Shown here: positions 20,207-29,105 of the stretch, piece by piece
How the letters are laid out: each line of letters opens with the position of its first letter
How positions within the stretch are numbered: position 1 is the first letter of the stretch
DNA from: a virus
Virus record (IMG/VR): IMGVR_UViG_3300044998_000338
Coordinates: 1-45,257 of that record
DNA length: 45,257 nt
Direction: 5' to 3' (one strand)
The notes under the pieces: model-generated
The model's database searches: none
What the model was told of the DNA's origin: nothing
Seen by the model: the letters and a program-made list of their open reading frames with translations, nothing else
Position numbers and translations under genes: made by a program

Positions 20207-20644
20207 ACCAGGCACAATGCGCCCCGAACGACAGCTGAGAACGGTGCATGCTCATGGGTTACTGCAGCGCTCGATCGGCCCGAGAGGACTGGCAACGCCT
20301 ACAGAACCGATCGACCGACAGCCTTACAGCGTAAGGTTAGGCGTCGATGGGCCCAACCCTCGGCGGCTGAGTGATCCCATCCACCACATAACCCCTGGTG
20401 AGTGTGTTTCGGTAGTGAATGCGTGTTCTATTTCGTGTGTTGAGCAGGGAGAATGCAGTGTGAGGACGTGTCCAGGGGACTGGCAGGGGGAGGGGGATGA
20501 GGGGGGGCGGGGGTGCGAGTCGCATGTATATATCTGGGGCCCCACGCAGATTCTGAACCTGTCATGTTCAGTGTCCGATCTGCGGACTGATGTCAGGAGG
20601 GTACCTGAGCTAGTCCTTGTTCTCACTTCGGCCCGAAACGAGAA
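20207..20644. other. Non-coding control region with G-quadruplex-type tract and inverted repeat
   Basis: No convincing gene. At 20486-20513 four G-runs (5, 5, 7 and 5 G) with loops of 1, 4 and 1 nt form a textbook G-quadruplex motif on the plus strand. An A/T-rich GTATATATC follows. At 20553-20571 lies the inverted repeat CTGAAC-N7-GTTCAG. Base composition differs from the coding flanks. Confidence 0.55.
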
Positions 20645-20744
20645 CAACCCCCGAGATCTCTCTCGGGGGTTGCTGCTCTGCCTGACACCAGCTCGACGCT
20701 GGCTGGCTCGTAGCCCCAGCAGTCCCGTAGTCGGGACACTGGGG
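20645..20744 (-). terminator. Two strong hairpins downstream of the minus-strand virion gene
   Basis: 20645-20672: 12-bp stem CAACCCCCGAGA/TCTCGGGGGTTG with a 4-nt loop. 20714-20744: CCCCAG...CTGGGG enclosing GTCCC/GGGAC. They begin about 10 nt after the stop at 20753 and probably end its transcript; the first also suits bidirectional use. Confidence 0.7.
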
Positions 20745-20752
20745 AGGATTGA

Positions 20753-21322
20753 TCACACGATGCGGAACTGGACTCGAGGCCCAGCCGACACGGTCGTCAG
20801 GGTCGTGGCCGAGGTGACATCAGCGAAGGCACCCGAGGTCGAGGCCTTGGCGTAGGCCACCGCCTGGGTGGCCGCAGCGGCGGTCGTGCCATGGCTGAGG
20901 TTGATGAAGGGCACGGTCGGAGAGGTGACCGTGCGGATGGTGGACTTGGTGGCGGGGTTCGCCTGCTGGCACACCGAGAACCACACCAGGCCCTGCTTGA
21001 TGACGAGCGAGCTGGAGGGCGTGATCGAGGTGAAGGCGACGGGGTTCCCATCGAGGGTGCCGAGATCCACCTGCAGCTCGCCAGGGCGGGCGTAGTTGAG
21101 GCCAGCGTCCTTGTAGATGCCGACTCGGATGACCGAGGAGGCGGCGGTGCCACCAGTGGTCACCTCGACGCCGACACGGTCGAGGGTGACCTGCTCAGCG
21201 AAGTAGTAGGGGACGAAGAGCTGCTGCTGGTCGGTGAGCAGCAGGGTCGACACGGGCCCAGGGACCGTGTACCACTCGGCGTTGCCGAGCCGATGACGGT
21301 AGGAGGGGGAGAAGAAGCTCAC
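20753..21322 (-). CDS. Probable virion surface protein (receptor-binding or fibre-like beta domain)
   Basis: 189 residues from GTG 21322 (SD AAAGGG). All-beta with the order V-P-Y-Y-F...T-L-D-R-V-G-V-E-V-T-T, V-I-R-V-G-I-Y-K-D-A, P-G-E-L-Q-V-D-L-G-T-L and I-K-Q-G-L-V-W-F-S-V, as in jelly-roll modules of phage fibres and surface proteins. It is the only structural-looking gene on the minus strand, isolated between terminators and a long hairpin leader. It could instead be a lysogeny-expressed surface factor. Confidence 0.6.
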   Translation of the reverse strand: MSFFSPSYRHRLGNAEWYTVPGPVSTLLLTDQQQLFVPYYFAEQVTLDRVGVEVTTGGTAASSVIRVGIYKDAGLNYARPGELQVDLGTLDGNPVAFTSITPSSSLVIKQGLVWFSVCQQANPATKSTIRTVTSPTVPFINLSHGTTAAAATQAVAYAKASTSGAFADVTSATTLTTVSAGPRVQFRIV

Positions 21323-21347
21323 GAGAAGCCCTTTCGGTGATGCGTTG

Positions 21348-21383
21348 TGATGGATGAAAGAGCTGGTCGCTCTTCATCCATCA
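21348..21383 (-). promoter_or_regulatory. Long leader hairpin of the minus-strand virion gene
   Basis: 15-bp stem TGATGGATGA(A)AGAGC/GCTCTTCATCCATCA with a one-base bulge and 5-nt loop, 26 bp upstream of the GTG start. It could control translation or be a processing site. Confidence 0.55.
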
Positions 21384-21737
21384 GCCACTCCGTCCACCGA
21401 ACTCGGGGCAGTCTCCTGCTTAAGCCTTCGAAGACTTCGCTTGGATCGCTTCGTCTTCGGGATCCCTCGCAGATTCCATCGGAGAGGGATCTGTCAGGCT
21501 CCTACACTCCGACAGTCGTGTAGTCGCCTCTTTACAGAGCCCTCTACTAATAAGGCGAAAAACGGGGGTGGTGTCCACTCTCATACTCAAGCATGCCCCC
21601 TGACCAGGGCATAACAGCGTTATCCACAGGGAAAGGTTTTTTTCTGTGGATGTAGACTCTTGAACCAATCCCTCCACCCGAAAGGGTGGTAACAGTCCGA
21701 AGTGGACAGTCAGCCTGATGCTCGAGAGGGAGCATGC
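21384..21737. promoter_or_regulatory. Control region upstream of the late operon, with DnaA-box-like inverted repeat
   Basis: TTATCCACA (21620-21628) is a consensus DnaA box. Its core ATCCACAG is repeated inverted at 21644-21651 around an A/T-rich loop with seven T. A small A/T-richer patch lies at 21545-21560. Hairpins GATCCCTC/GAGGGATC (about 21459-21490) and CCACCC-GAAA-GGGTGG (21674-21689) are also present. It may hold a replication origin or the late promoter; neither is proven, and no clear -10/-35 pair was found. Confidence 0.45.
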
Positions 21738-22196
21738 ATGGCTGACAACATGGCTCGGGCTCGAGCGAAGGCACACGACCCCCAGTACCGCTGGACCAAG
21801 GGTGACGACGGCAAGGACGTGATGCCCGAGGCGTGGGCCCACTACCTCGAGTGGCTCGTGAACCCCCTGCGGGTGCCCGAGACGGAGACGGACTACGCCG
21901 AGTCGGTGGGCATCGCCACCCGCACCCTGCGGCGCTGGAAGGAAGACCCTCGCTTCCGAGCTGAGTGGCGGGCACGTGGCCAGGAGGCCAACGTGTCGCC
22001 CGATCGGATCCAGGCCGTCACCGACAACCTGTGGCGGCAGGCAGCCAACGACAGCGGAGCGGCGGCGGTGCGAGCCGCCGAGCTGTACCTGCGGTACGTC
22101 GAGCTGTACCTGCCGACCGAGAAGCGAGTCGTGCAGGACGACAGCATCGACAAGCTCAGCGACGATGAGCTGGCGAAGCTGGCGGGCTACGCATGA
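21738..22196 (+). CDS. terS: Terminase small subunit
   Basis: 152 residues. N-terminal HTH-like part with Y-A-E-S-V-G-I-A-T-R-T-L-R-R-W-K (residues about 55-70), then helices and a C-terminal K-L-S-D-D-E-L-A-K-L tail. It recognises phage DNA for packaging. Start ATG 21738 with AGGGAG upstream. First gene of the late operon, two genes before the large subunit. Confidence 0.8.
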   Translation: MADNMARARAKAHDPQYRWTKGDDGKDVMPEAWAHYLEWLVNPLRVPETETDYAESVGIATRTLRRWKEDPRFRAEWRARGQEANVSPDRIQAVTDNLWRQAANDSGAAAVRAAELYLRYVELYLPTEKRVVQDDSIDKLSDDELAKLAGYA

Positions 22197-22723
22197 AGCC
22201 ATGCTGCAGGTGCAACGAGCGACCTCGAGCGGTTTCGGCTACAGGAAAGGTCCGCTCCTACTGCGGCGACTGCGATCGGGCGAAGCAGGCCCGCTACAGG
22301 GAGACGCAGCCCAAGAGGCCAAGAACTCCCATCTGCCCCAGGTGTGGCGAGCGTGAAAGAGTCGGCAGAGGGTACTGCCGACCCTGCGCCAACAAGTACG
22401 CCAAGGGATGGCGCTCCCGCAACGGCGATCACTCCCGTGAGTACCAGCGAGTCTGGCAGCGCACCAAGAAGTACGGGCTGACCCTCGAGGAACTCGAGGC
22501 CATGTACGAGGCGCAGGACGAAAGCTGCGCCATCTGCTCGCGCCACATCGTGCTCTTCGGAGGCCAGGGTGGGGCACATGTGGATCACTGCCACAGGACT
22601 CGGAAGGTGCGAGCACTACTCTGCGGCTCCTGCAACACCGCCATCGGGAAGCTCCGTGACGACCCGCACCTGATTCGCAAGGCGGCGGACTACGTCGAGT
22701 TCCACGCCCTGGTGGCCGCATGA
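22193..22723 (+). CDS. Recombination endonuclease VII-like HNH nuclease
   Basis: 176 residues. Two N-terminal zinc ribbons (C4-C7/C24-C27 and C48-C51/C62-C65), then the Endo VII core: C112-A-I-C115, H-V-D-H-C-H (129-134) and C144-G-S-C-N (144-148). HNH nucleases beside terminases often help packaging by nicking or debranching DNA; this one could also be a free-standing endonuclease. ATGA overlaps both neighbours. Confidence 0.9.
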   Translation: MKPCCRCNERPRAVSATGKVRSYCGDCDRAKQARYRETQPKRPRTPICPRCGERERVGRGYCRPCANKYAKGWRSRNGDHSREYQRVWQRTKKYGLTLEELEAMYEAQDESCAICSRHIVLFGGQGGAHVDHCHRTRKVRALLCGSCNTAIGKLRDDPHLIRKAADYVEFHALVAA

Positions 22724-24267
22724 GTCTCAAGCAGGCTGCGCAACGAGAACTCATCTGGCGCAGGTGTGCGAAAGACCCGATCTTTGCGTTCGAATCGTTT
22801 TTTTTCATCCAGCACCCCCAGGGCAGGCGTCTGTTCAAGCTGCGGGAGCCGCAGCGGGACGCCGTCCTGAAGTGGTTGGGTGGAGGGAACTGGCTCACCC
22901 TGAAGGCTCGCCAGATCGGCTGGTCGACCCTCGTAGCCGCCTTCGTGCTGTGGATGGCGATCTTCCACGACGACCGTCGCATCCTGATCATCTCGAAGGG
23001 TGAGCGTGAGGCGCAGGAGCTGCTGAAGAAGGTCAAGTTCGCCTGGAACCGCCTCCCGCCCTGGATGCGGGAGCGGGCCCCCAAGCTGACCAACGACAAC
23101 CTGCAGAACATGGCGTTCTCAAACGGCTCAGAAATCATCAGTGTTCCCTCAGCTGCAGACCCTGCTCGAGGCTTCTCGGGCTCGTTGGTGATCGTGGACG
23201 AGTGGGCGTTCCTGCCCAACGCCGAAGAGGCCTGGGCGTCCATCGAGCCTGTAGCCGACATCGGTGGTCAGATCATCGGGCTGTCGACCGCAAACGGCTC
23301 GGGCAACTTCTTCCACCAGCTGTGGGTCAACGCCGAGGAAGGCGCCAACAGCTTCAAGACGATGTTCTACAGCTGGCGTGCCGTCCCTGAGCGGGACGAC
23401 GCCTGGTTCGAGGCCAAGTGCCGAGAGATGAACTCCTGGCAGCGGGCCCAGGAGTACCCCTCGGACCCCGAAGAGGCCTTCATCAAGTCGGGCAACCCAG
23501 TGTTCGGGGACGTACTCGATGGACTGCGCCCGCAGTCCCCGAAGGCGATCGGCCACCTGCGTCGGCTCGAGCATGGGGCGCTCGAGTTCCGAGGCGAGGG
23601 TGGCCCACTGTCGATCTGGGAGTACCCAGATCCGAGCAAGGTCTACGTGGTCGGCGCTGACACCGCCGAGGGCTTGGCCCACGGCGACTACTCCAGCGCC
23701 CACGTCATCGACGTGGCCACAGGCCACGAGGTAGCGCATTGGCACGGACACATCGATGCCGATGAGTTCGGGACAGTGCTCTACGACCTGGGCTACTACT
23801 ACAACCGAGCGCTCGTGTGCCCTGAGGCGAACAACCACGGCCTCACGACCATCACGGCGCTGCGGCGCCTGGGCTACCCCTCGATCTACCGCAGAAGGCA
23901 GCTGAACAGCGCCAACCAGAACATGACGGTGCAGTTCGGGTGGCTCACCACCCGCACCTCCAAGCCGCTGCTGATCGACGACCTCAACATGGCGATGAAG
24001 AACGCCGAGATCGACATCCGCTCCGCAGCGACCATCAAGGAGCTGCGCACCTACGTGCGTGACGAGAAGGGTCACACGCATGGGTCGCCCTACGACGACC
24101 GTGTGATCTCGCTGGCGCTCGCCAACCAGATGCGCAAGTTTGCCCATGTACCCGAGGCCTACGGCGACGACAAGCCCAAGGGTTGGACCTTGGACTGGTG
24201 GATCTCCGAGACAGAGAACGAGCGCAAGGGTGAAACGTGGACCATCGGCGGCGGACGTAGACGCTGA
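22720..24267 (+). CDS. terL: Terminase large subunit
   Basis: 515 residues. ATPase: degenerate Walker A K-A-R-Q-I-G-W-S-T (62-70), Walker B L-V-I-V-D-E-W (156-162), coupling motif L-S-T-A-N-G (188-193). RNase H-like nuclease: V-G-A-D-T-A-E-G (D314), C-P-E-A-N (E369) and Y-D-D-R-V (D459-D460). It pumps and cuts DNA into proheads. An 8-T run at about 22797-22804 encodes FFF. Start overlaps the Endo VII gene. Confidence 0.96.
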   Translation: MSLKQAAQRELIWRRCAKDPIFAFESFFFIQHPQGRRLFKLREPQRDAVLKWLGGGNWLTLKARQIGWSTLVAAFVLWMAIFHDDRRILIISKGEREAQELLKKVKFAWNRLPPWMRERAPKLTNDNLQNMAFSNGSEIISVPSAADPARGFSGSLVIVDEWAFLPNAEEAWASIEPVADIGGQIIGLSTANGSGNFFHQLWVNAEEGANSFKTMFYSWRAVPERDDAWFEAKCREMNSWQRAQEYPSDPEEAFIKSGNPVFGDVLDGLRPQSPKAIGHLRRLEHGALEFRGEGGPLSIWEYPDPSKVYVVGADTAEGLAHGDYSSAHVIDVATGHEVAHWHGHIDADEFGTVLYDLGYYYNRALVCPEANNHGLTTITALRRLGYPSIYRRRQLNSANQNMTVQFGWLTTRTSKPLLIDDLNMAMKNAEIDIRSAATIKELRTYVRDEKGHTHGSPYDDRVISLALANQMRKFAHVPEAYGDDKPKGWTLDWWISETENERKGETWTIGGGRRR

Positions 24268-24293
24268 TGTGGACGCATCCCCTGTCGGGTGAG
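24268..24293 (+). repeat. 26-bp late element, copy 1
   Basis: TGTGGACG-N4-CCCTG-N2-GGGTGAG, directly after the terL stop and before the small gene/portal block. Copies at 30584 and 35695 share identical spacing. CCC/GGG can form a small stem. Possible late promoter or RNA signal. Confidence 0.65.
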
Positions 24294-24322
24294 GGATCCC
24301 CCAACAGCCTCGAGGTCTGAAC

Positions 24323-24550
24323 ATGGCGTACAGCTGGGACAAGGGCGAGCCGAAGCTCGGCAAGCGCATCACCGACAACTCGTCGTCTCCTGGCGGTGGC
24401 CAGAAGATCAAGGCGGCTTCGCCGTCCCTCAAGGAGGGCGGCGGCTTCGCTTCTCCTGGCGGGCACGATCAGGTCAAGGTCAAGTCCACTGGTGAGGTCG
24501 GCAAGTTCGCTGGCCCTGGTGGCAACCAGAAGGTCAAGAGCAAGGGCTGA
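24323..24550 (+). CDS. Small Gly/Lys/Ser-rich repeat protein
   Basis: 75 residues. Several imperfect repeats of a P-G-G-x-x-x-K-(I/V)-K-x type unit; no hydrophobic core. Small basic proteins of this sort between terminase and portal may be virion accessory proteins. SD GAGG before ATG 24323. Confidence 0.72.
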   Translation: MAYSWDKGEPKLGKRITDNSSSPGGGQKIKAASPSLKEGGGFASPGGHDQVKVKSTGEVGKFAGPGGNQKVKSKG

Positions 24551-24554
24551 GGGC

Positions 24555-24770
24555 GTGAGCGCAGAGAACTGCGCCACGCCTGACTGCAACGGCCGCAACC
24601 TCTGCCTGAAGCACAAGCTTCGAGCATGGCGGGAGGAGGGCGCTACGCCCTTCTCCCTGCCAGGGCACTTCAAGGCGGCAAATCGTGGCGGCTACACGCA
24701 GTCGGAGCTGGCCAAGGAGATCTTCGACACCTCCCGTGAGCACGGGGTCGACATCCAGCGGGTGCGCTGA
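24555..24770 (+). CDS. Small Cys-containing protein
   Basis: 71 residues from GTG 24555. N-terminus C-A-T-P-D-C-N-G-R-N-L-C-L-K-H looks like a short zinc-knuckle (three Cys and His). Helical C-terminus. The stop overlaps the portal start (TGATG). Function unknown. Confidence 0.68.
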   Translation: MSAENCATPDCNGRNLCLKHKLRAWREEGATPFSLPGHFKAANRGGYTQSELAKEIFDTSREHGVDIQRVR

Positions 24771-26644
24771 TGGCACGCACCTCGAGGGCTGAAACGCTCG
24801 AGAAGTACCGCTCCGAGGTCGAGTGGGCAGTCAAGTGGCGTGACGAGGCTGGCTACGACCAGCTCTGGCAGCGCTGCATCGACGCATACGCAGGACAGAA
24901 CCTGTGGCCCGATCCCGAGCGCCCCGAGGATCGCATCGCCGTCAACGTCACCTTCTCGACGATCAACGTCATCTACCCCTCGGTGTCGGTGAACACGCCC
25001 AAGATCGGCGTGCTCGCCAACAAGCCTGAGGACGAGCCTCGTGCGGTTTACAACGAGGCGATCATGAACTACTGGTGGAAGCACCACAACTTCCAGCAGC
25101 CGTTCCGCCTTGCCACCAAGGACTTCCTCATCATCGGCCACGGCTGGGTGAAGGTCGGCTGGCGCTTTGTCGAGGACAACGTCGCCCTGTCCGAGGAGGA
25201 GCTGCAGGCCGAGTACGAACGTCGTGTAGCCGACGCCAACTCGTTCGCTGCGGAGAACCCCGACCTGGCGGGCGGGCTTCCCTCCGATGAGGAGATCGCC
25301 ACCGCACTGGTGGAGACGAAGCAGGTCATCGTCGAGGACCGCCCCTTCATCGATCGGGTGTCGCCCTTCAACATCTACGTGAACGTGGATGCCACGCACC
25401 CGCAGGACATCCGCTGGATCGCCCAGCGGATCATCATGCCGCTCGAGCAGGTCAAGAAGGACGAGCGCTACTCGTCCGCCGCTCGCAAGCGGCTGAAGCC
25501 GACGAGCATCCACAAGAACTCGAGCTGGATGCCCGAGGAGGAGCGAGAGAAGTACTCCTCGACTGTCGAGTACGTGATCCTGTGGGAGCACTACAACGTC
25601 GAGAAGGGCACGCTGTGCATCTGGGCTGATGGTGCCGACGAGTTCCTCGTCGACCCCATGGAGGTGCCCTACGCCTTCGGCCATCCCTTCGAGATGGTCC
25701 GAAACTACGACGTACCCGATCAGTTCTACCCGATCGGTGACATCGAGATGATCCTGCCCATGCAGGACGAGCTGAACAAGCTGCGCTCGCAGCTCATGAA
25801 CTACCGCAAGAAGTACGCCCGCAAGTACGTCATCCGCCAGAAGGCGTTCGACAAGCATGGGCGTGCGGCGCTCGAGAGCGACGACGACAACGTCGCCATC
25901 CCAGTGGTGGACGACAACTCGCCGCTCAACGATCTCATCGCACCGCTGCCTGTGGTGCCGATGCCGCCCGAGCTGTTCAACTACAGCGATCGGACGATGT
26001 CGGACATCTACGAGGTGTCGGGCGTCAGCGAGTACCAGCGTGGCAACGCCCAGGCCATCCGTCGCACGGCGACGGAGGCGGCGCTGATCAACGACTCGAC
26101 GAACGCTCGAGCTGCCGAGAAGCTCGCCATCGTCGAGCGGTTCATCTCGAACATCGCTCGCAAGCTGCACATGGTCGCCCAGCAGTTCGTGACGGGCGAG
26201 CAGGTTGCTCGCATCGTCGGCCGAGACGGCGCCATGTACTGGCTCGAGTACGAGCGGGACGACATCATCGGCGAGTACGACTTCACCGTCGAGGCGGGCT
26301 CCACGCAGCCCTTCAACGAGACGTTCCGTCGCCAGCAGGCGCTGGCCATGGTGCAGGCCATCGCCCCGTTCCTGCAGCTCGGGATCATCAACCCGACCGA
26401 GGTCGCTCGCTACATCCTGCGGGAAGGCTTCGGGGTGAAGAACCCCGAGAAGTTCCTGCAGCAGGCGCCCATGCCCGTCATGGGCCCGATGGCTGAGGGC
26501 GCAGCACCCAGTGGGCAGGGTGTAGACGCCCCGCAGATGGATCCCTCGATGCTGCTCGCAGCACAGCAGGGTGAGCCTGGCATCGGCCAGGGGATGATGA
26601 ACCAGCTCGCTGGTCAGGTCGGCCTGAACCTGGGTGGTGGCTGA
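24770..26644 (+). CDS. Portal protein
   Basis: 624 residues, typical of large podovirus-like portals. The N-terminal region has W-P-D-P-E-R-P-E-D-R-I-A-V-N-V-T-F and P-S-V-S-V-N-T-P-K; the centre has the long helix P-M-Q-D-E-L-N-K-L-R-S-Q-L-M; the C-terminus is Gln/Gly/Met-rich. It forms the dodecameric ring through which DNA enters and leaves. Position between terminase and scaffold supports the call. Confidence 0.88.
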   Translation: MARTSRAETLEKYRSEVEWAVKWRDEAGYDQLWQRCIDAYAGQNLWPDPERPEDRIAVNVTFSTINVIYPSVSVNTPKIGVLANKPEDEPRAVYNEAIMNYWWKHHNFQQPFRLATKDFLIIGHGWVKVGWRFVEDNVALSEEELQAEYERRVADANSFAAENPDLAGGLPSDEEIATALVETKQVIVEDRPFIDRVSPFNIYVNVDATHPQDIRWIAQRIIMPLEQVKKDERYSSAARKRLKPTSIHKNSSWMPEEEREKYSSTVEYVILWEHYNVEKGTLCIWADGADEFLVDPMEVPYAFGHPFEMVRNYDVPDQFYPIGDIEMILPMQDELNKLRSQLMNYRKKYARKYVIRQKAFDKHGRAALESDDDNVAIPVVDDNSPLNDLIAPLPVVPMPPELFNYSDRTMSDIYEVSGVSEYQRGNAQAIRRTATEAALINDSTNARAAEKLAIVERFISNIARKLHMVAQQFVTGEQVARIVGRDGAMYWLEYERDDIIGEYDFTVEAGSTQPFNETFRRQQALAMVQAIAPFLQLGIINPTEVARYILREGFGVKNPEKFLQQAPMPVMGPMAEGAAPSGQGVDAPQMDPSMLLAAQQGEPGIGQGMMNQLAGQVGLNLGGG

Positions 26645-26925
26645 TGGCAGCCGATCACTCAGCCGACCTTCTCGCCGCCTACTTCGGCGCCGACTCGGAG
26701 AACGTCTGGGTCCAGCTGAAGACGTGGCACGAGGTGGACCAGGGCCTCGAGGACTGGGAAGCCATCGTGGCGTTCTACGAGGTGGAGGGGCTCGACACCT
26801 ACGCCGACAACTTCAACGCCTACTGGATGCATGGTCCTGGTGGGGCCATCACCTACTTCGTGGCGATCAACCTTGCTGGTGACTCGCTCCTCGCCGCTGA
26901 CGGCGTCGAGCTGGCGTGGAGGTGA
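26644..26925 (+). CDS. Small hypothetical protein after the portal
   Basis: 93 residues, acidic, Trp/Tyr-rich (W-V-Q-L-K-T-W-H, N-A-Y-W-M-H-G-P-G-G). Coupled to the portal by TGATG. Possible head-completion or decoration protein by position only. Confidence 0.72.
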   Translation: MAADHSADLLAAYFGADSENVWVQLKTWHEVDQGLEDWEAIVAFYEVEGLDTYADNFNAYWMHGPGGAITYFVAINLAGDSLLAADGVELAWR

Positions 26926-26928
26926 TCG

Positions 26929-27474
26929 ATGGCCAACAAGCGCATCGATCAGCTCACCGCAGTCACGTCGGTTGGGGCAGACGACCTCTTCGTCGTCCTG
27001 CCCAACGGTGGTGCGGAGGCTCGCAAGATCGACGCCTCCGACTTCGCTGCCACATCGTCCAACACGGGACTGATGCTGGCGGCCGACAAGTCGAAGCTGG
27101 ACGCCATCGAATCTGGCGCCAAGAAGGATAAGACGATCGTCCCCTACTCGATGACGGGGACGATCAGCGTGGGGGCAGGCACGTGCCGCTTCTACGTGGA
27201 CGAGACGTGGACCATCTCGTCGGTGCGGGCCTCGGTCGGCACGGCACCGACTGGCGCTGCGCTCATCGTGGACGTGAACAAGAACGGGACGACGATCTTC
27301 ACGACGCAGTCGAACCGCCCCCAGATCGCCGTGAGCACGAACACCGACGTGGCTGATGCCATCGAGGTGTCCTCGCTGGCGAGCGGTGACTACCTCACCG
27401 TCGACATCGATCAGGTCGGCAGCACGATCGCTGGCGCTGATCTCACCGTAACCATCGTGCTCACTCGAGGGTGA
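26929..27474 (+). CDS. Fibre-like structural protein
   Basis: 181 residues. The start K-R-I-D-Q-L-T-A-V-T-S...D-D-L-F-V-V-L is the anchor seen at the N-terminus of many phage fibre/head-fibre proteins. A-A-D-K-S-K-L-D-A-I-E-S-G-A is the usual linker repeat, and a C-terminal beta domain of about 120 residues follows. Probably attached to the capsid or tail. Confidence 0.75.
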   Translation: MANKRIDQLTAVTSVGADDLFVVLPNGGAEARKIDASDFAATSSNTGLMLAADKSKLDAIESGAKKDKTIVPYSMTGTISVGAGTCRFYVDETWTISSVRASVGTAPTGAALIVDVNKNGTTIFTTQSNRPQIAVSTNTDVADAIEVSSLASGDYLTVDIDQVGSTIAGADLTVTIVLTRG

Positions 27475-27487
27475 GCGAGGAGGAGTA

Positions 27488-27928
27488 ATGGCCCAGGTCA
27501 TGTACAACGTGGCGAAGGCCCGTCTCGCCAACGGGTCGCTCGACCTCGACACGTCCACCATCCGCATGCTGCTGTTGAAGACGACGGCAGCTGGTGCGTA
27601 CTCGCCCGACCTCGACACAGTGGCGGCGCTGCTCGCCGTCGGCTCAGTGGCTGAGTGTGACTTCACCAACTACGCCCGCAAGACGCTGACGGTTTCGGTC
27701 ACCGAGGACGACGCCAACGACCGAGCGAACATCGACGCCGACAACCAGACGTGGACCAACGCTGGTGGAGCTTCGAACAACACGCCAGTCGCTGCGGTGA
27801 TCTACCAGTTCGGCACCAACGACTCGGACTCGTACCTGATCGGCTACTACGACACGGGCTTCGGGAGCATCGCCACCAACGGCGGCAACTACACCGTCAC
27901 CATCTCCGACTTCTTGAGGTTCGCCTGA
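27488..27928 (+). CDS. Minor structural protein of a common phage family
   Basis: 146 residues. It begins M-Y-N-V-A-K-A-R-L-A-N-G-S-L-D-L-D-T-S-T-I-style residues, then R-M-L-L-L; such proteins (short, beta-rich, with a final I-S-D-F-L-R-F) are widespread in head/tail modules. Strong SD GAGGAGGAG. The exact location in the virion is unknown. Confidence 0.75.
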   Translation: MAQVMYNVAKARLANGSLDLDTSTIRMLLLKTTAAGAYSPDLDTVAALLAVGSVAECDFTNYARKTLTVSVTEDDANDRANIDADNQTWTNAGGASNNTPVAAVIYQFGTNDSDSYLIGYYDTGFGSIATNGGNYTVTISDFLRFA

Positions 27929-28350
27929 TGCCTTGGACGCTGACACTCACTCCTGAAGATGCGACCAAGACCCAGTGGCGTGTAGCCGCCACCGACGGGA
28001 CCGAGACGTTCAACTTCAGCTTGGCTGGCAGCGAGGCGGACGTGACGCTGCTGGCGCAGCGGCGCATCGCCAAGCGCCTCGAGCAGAGGGCGAACGAGGC
28101 ACTTTCCAAGCAGGTCGTCATCACCGACGAGCAGATCGCTGCCGCCGCAGCACCCACGTCGGCCGAAGCCGCCGAGGCGCTGCAGAAGCGGGTCAAGGGC
28201 CTCGAGAAGACCAGGCGCATCCTGGCTGCGCAGCGTGCTGATCGCCAGCGGCTGTCCCAGCAGCTGGACGACGTGAAGGCCTCGATCGCTTCGCTCGAAG
28301 CCTCCATCGCCGCTGAGGAGGCGGCACTCAGGGCCGCTGGAGCCATCTGA
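27928..28350 (+). CDS. Structural protein with C-terminal coiled coil
   Basis: 140 residues. The N-terminal 45 residues are beta (W-T-L-T-L-T-P-E-D-A); residues 50-140 are an Ala/Gln/Arg-rich coiled coil. It overlaps both neighbours by stop-start fusion and so belongs to the same structural unit. Confidence 0.72.
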   Translation: MPWTLTLTPEDATKTQWRVAATDGTETFNFSLAGSEADVTLLAQRRIAKRLEQRANEALSKQVVITDEQIAAAAAPTSAEAAEALQKRVKGLEKTRRILAAQRADRQRLSQQLDDVKASIASLEASIAAEEAALRAAGAI

Positions 28351-29105
28351 TGACTGCATCTCGGGTACAGGTCGAGAACGGGAGCACCCTTGCCGACTAC
28401 TACGTCGGCACGGATAGCCGCACCTATGGTGGCGGGACGACCGACATCCCCACGTCGATCCTGCTCGACGGGACCGCCAACACCGCACTCAGCATCATCG
28501 CTGAGGACGCCGCCATCGCTGGTGGCGAGGCGGGCATCCTGGCCATCGGCCAGCGCAAGGACACTCGAGCGTCGACTGCAGGTGCTGATGGTGATGCCAC
28601 CATCATGACGTTCAACGCTCAGGGGGCGCAGTACGTCGAGGCATCCCGCAAGGTCGTGGCGGTGTCGGGAACGCCCTCGGGCCTCACGACCGCCACCACG
28701 ACCTACACCTCAGGCGATGTACTCGGTGGCGTGTTCTCAGTGGCGAGCTGCGCTCGCCACAACGGCGGCTCTGGCCGCATCGTGGGCGTCTACATGACTG
28801 ACGACTCCGACGTGATCGGTGCAGTCGACCTGTTCATCTACGACACGACGGTCAGCCCTGGCTCCGACAACGCAGCCTTCAACCCGTCCGATGCCGACAA
28901 CGAGCTTGGCTTGGGCGTCATCCAGATCCCGACTGCGATCGATGCGGGCTCGAACCGTGCGTCCTACTGGAGCGGCTCGGTTCCCTTCGTCTGCACTGGC
29001 TCATCCACCACGTTGTACTTCGTGGCGGTCACCCGCTCGGCCAACGCCGTATTCGGCGGTGGCGCCACTTCACTGACGTTCCGCTTCCTCATCGAACAGG
29101 ACTGA
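28350..29105 (+). CDS. Beta-rich structural protein
   Basis: 251 residues, Gly/Ala/Thr-rich. Middle part G-R-I-V-G-V-Y-M-T-D-D-S-D-V-I-G-A-V-D-L-F resembles beta-sandwich domains of phage decoration or fibre proteins. Not assignable further. Confidence 0.72.
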   Translation: MTASRVQVENGSTLADYYVGTDSRTYGGGTTDIPTSILLDGTANTALSIIAEDAAIAGGEAGILAIGQRKDTRASTAGADGDATIMTFNAQGAQYVEASRKVVAVSGTPSGLTTATTTYTSGDVLGGVFSVASCARHNGGSGRIVGVYMTDDSDVIGAVDLFIYDTTVSPGSDNAAFNPSDADNELGLGVIQIPTAIDAGSNRASYWSGSVPFVCTGSSTTLYFVAVTRSANAVFGGGATSLTFRFLIEQD

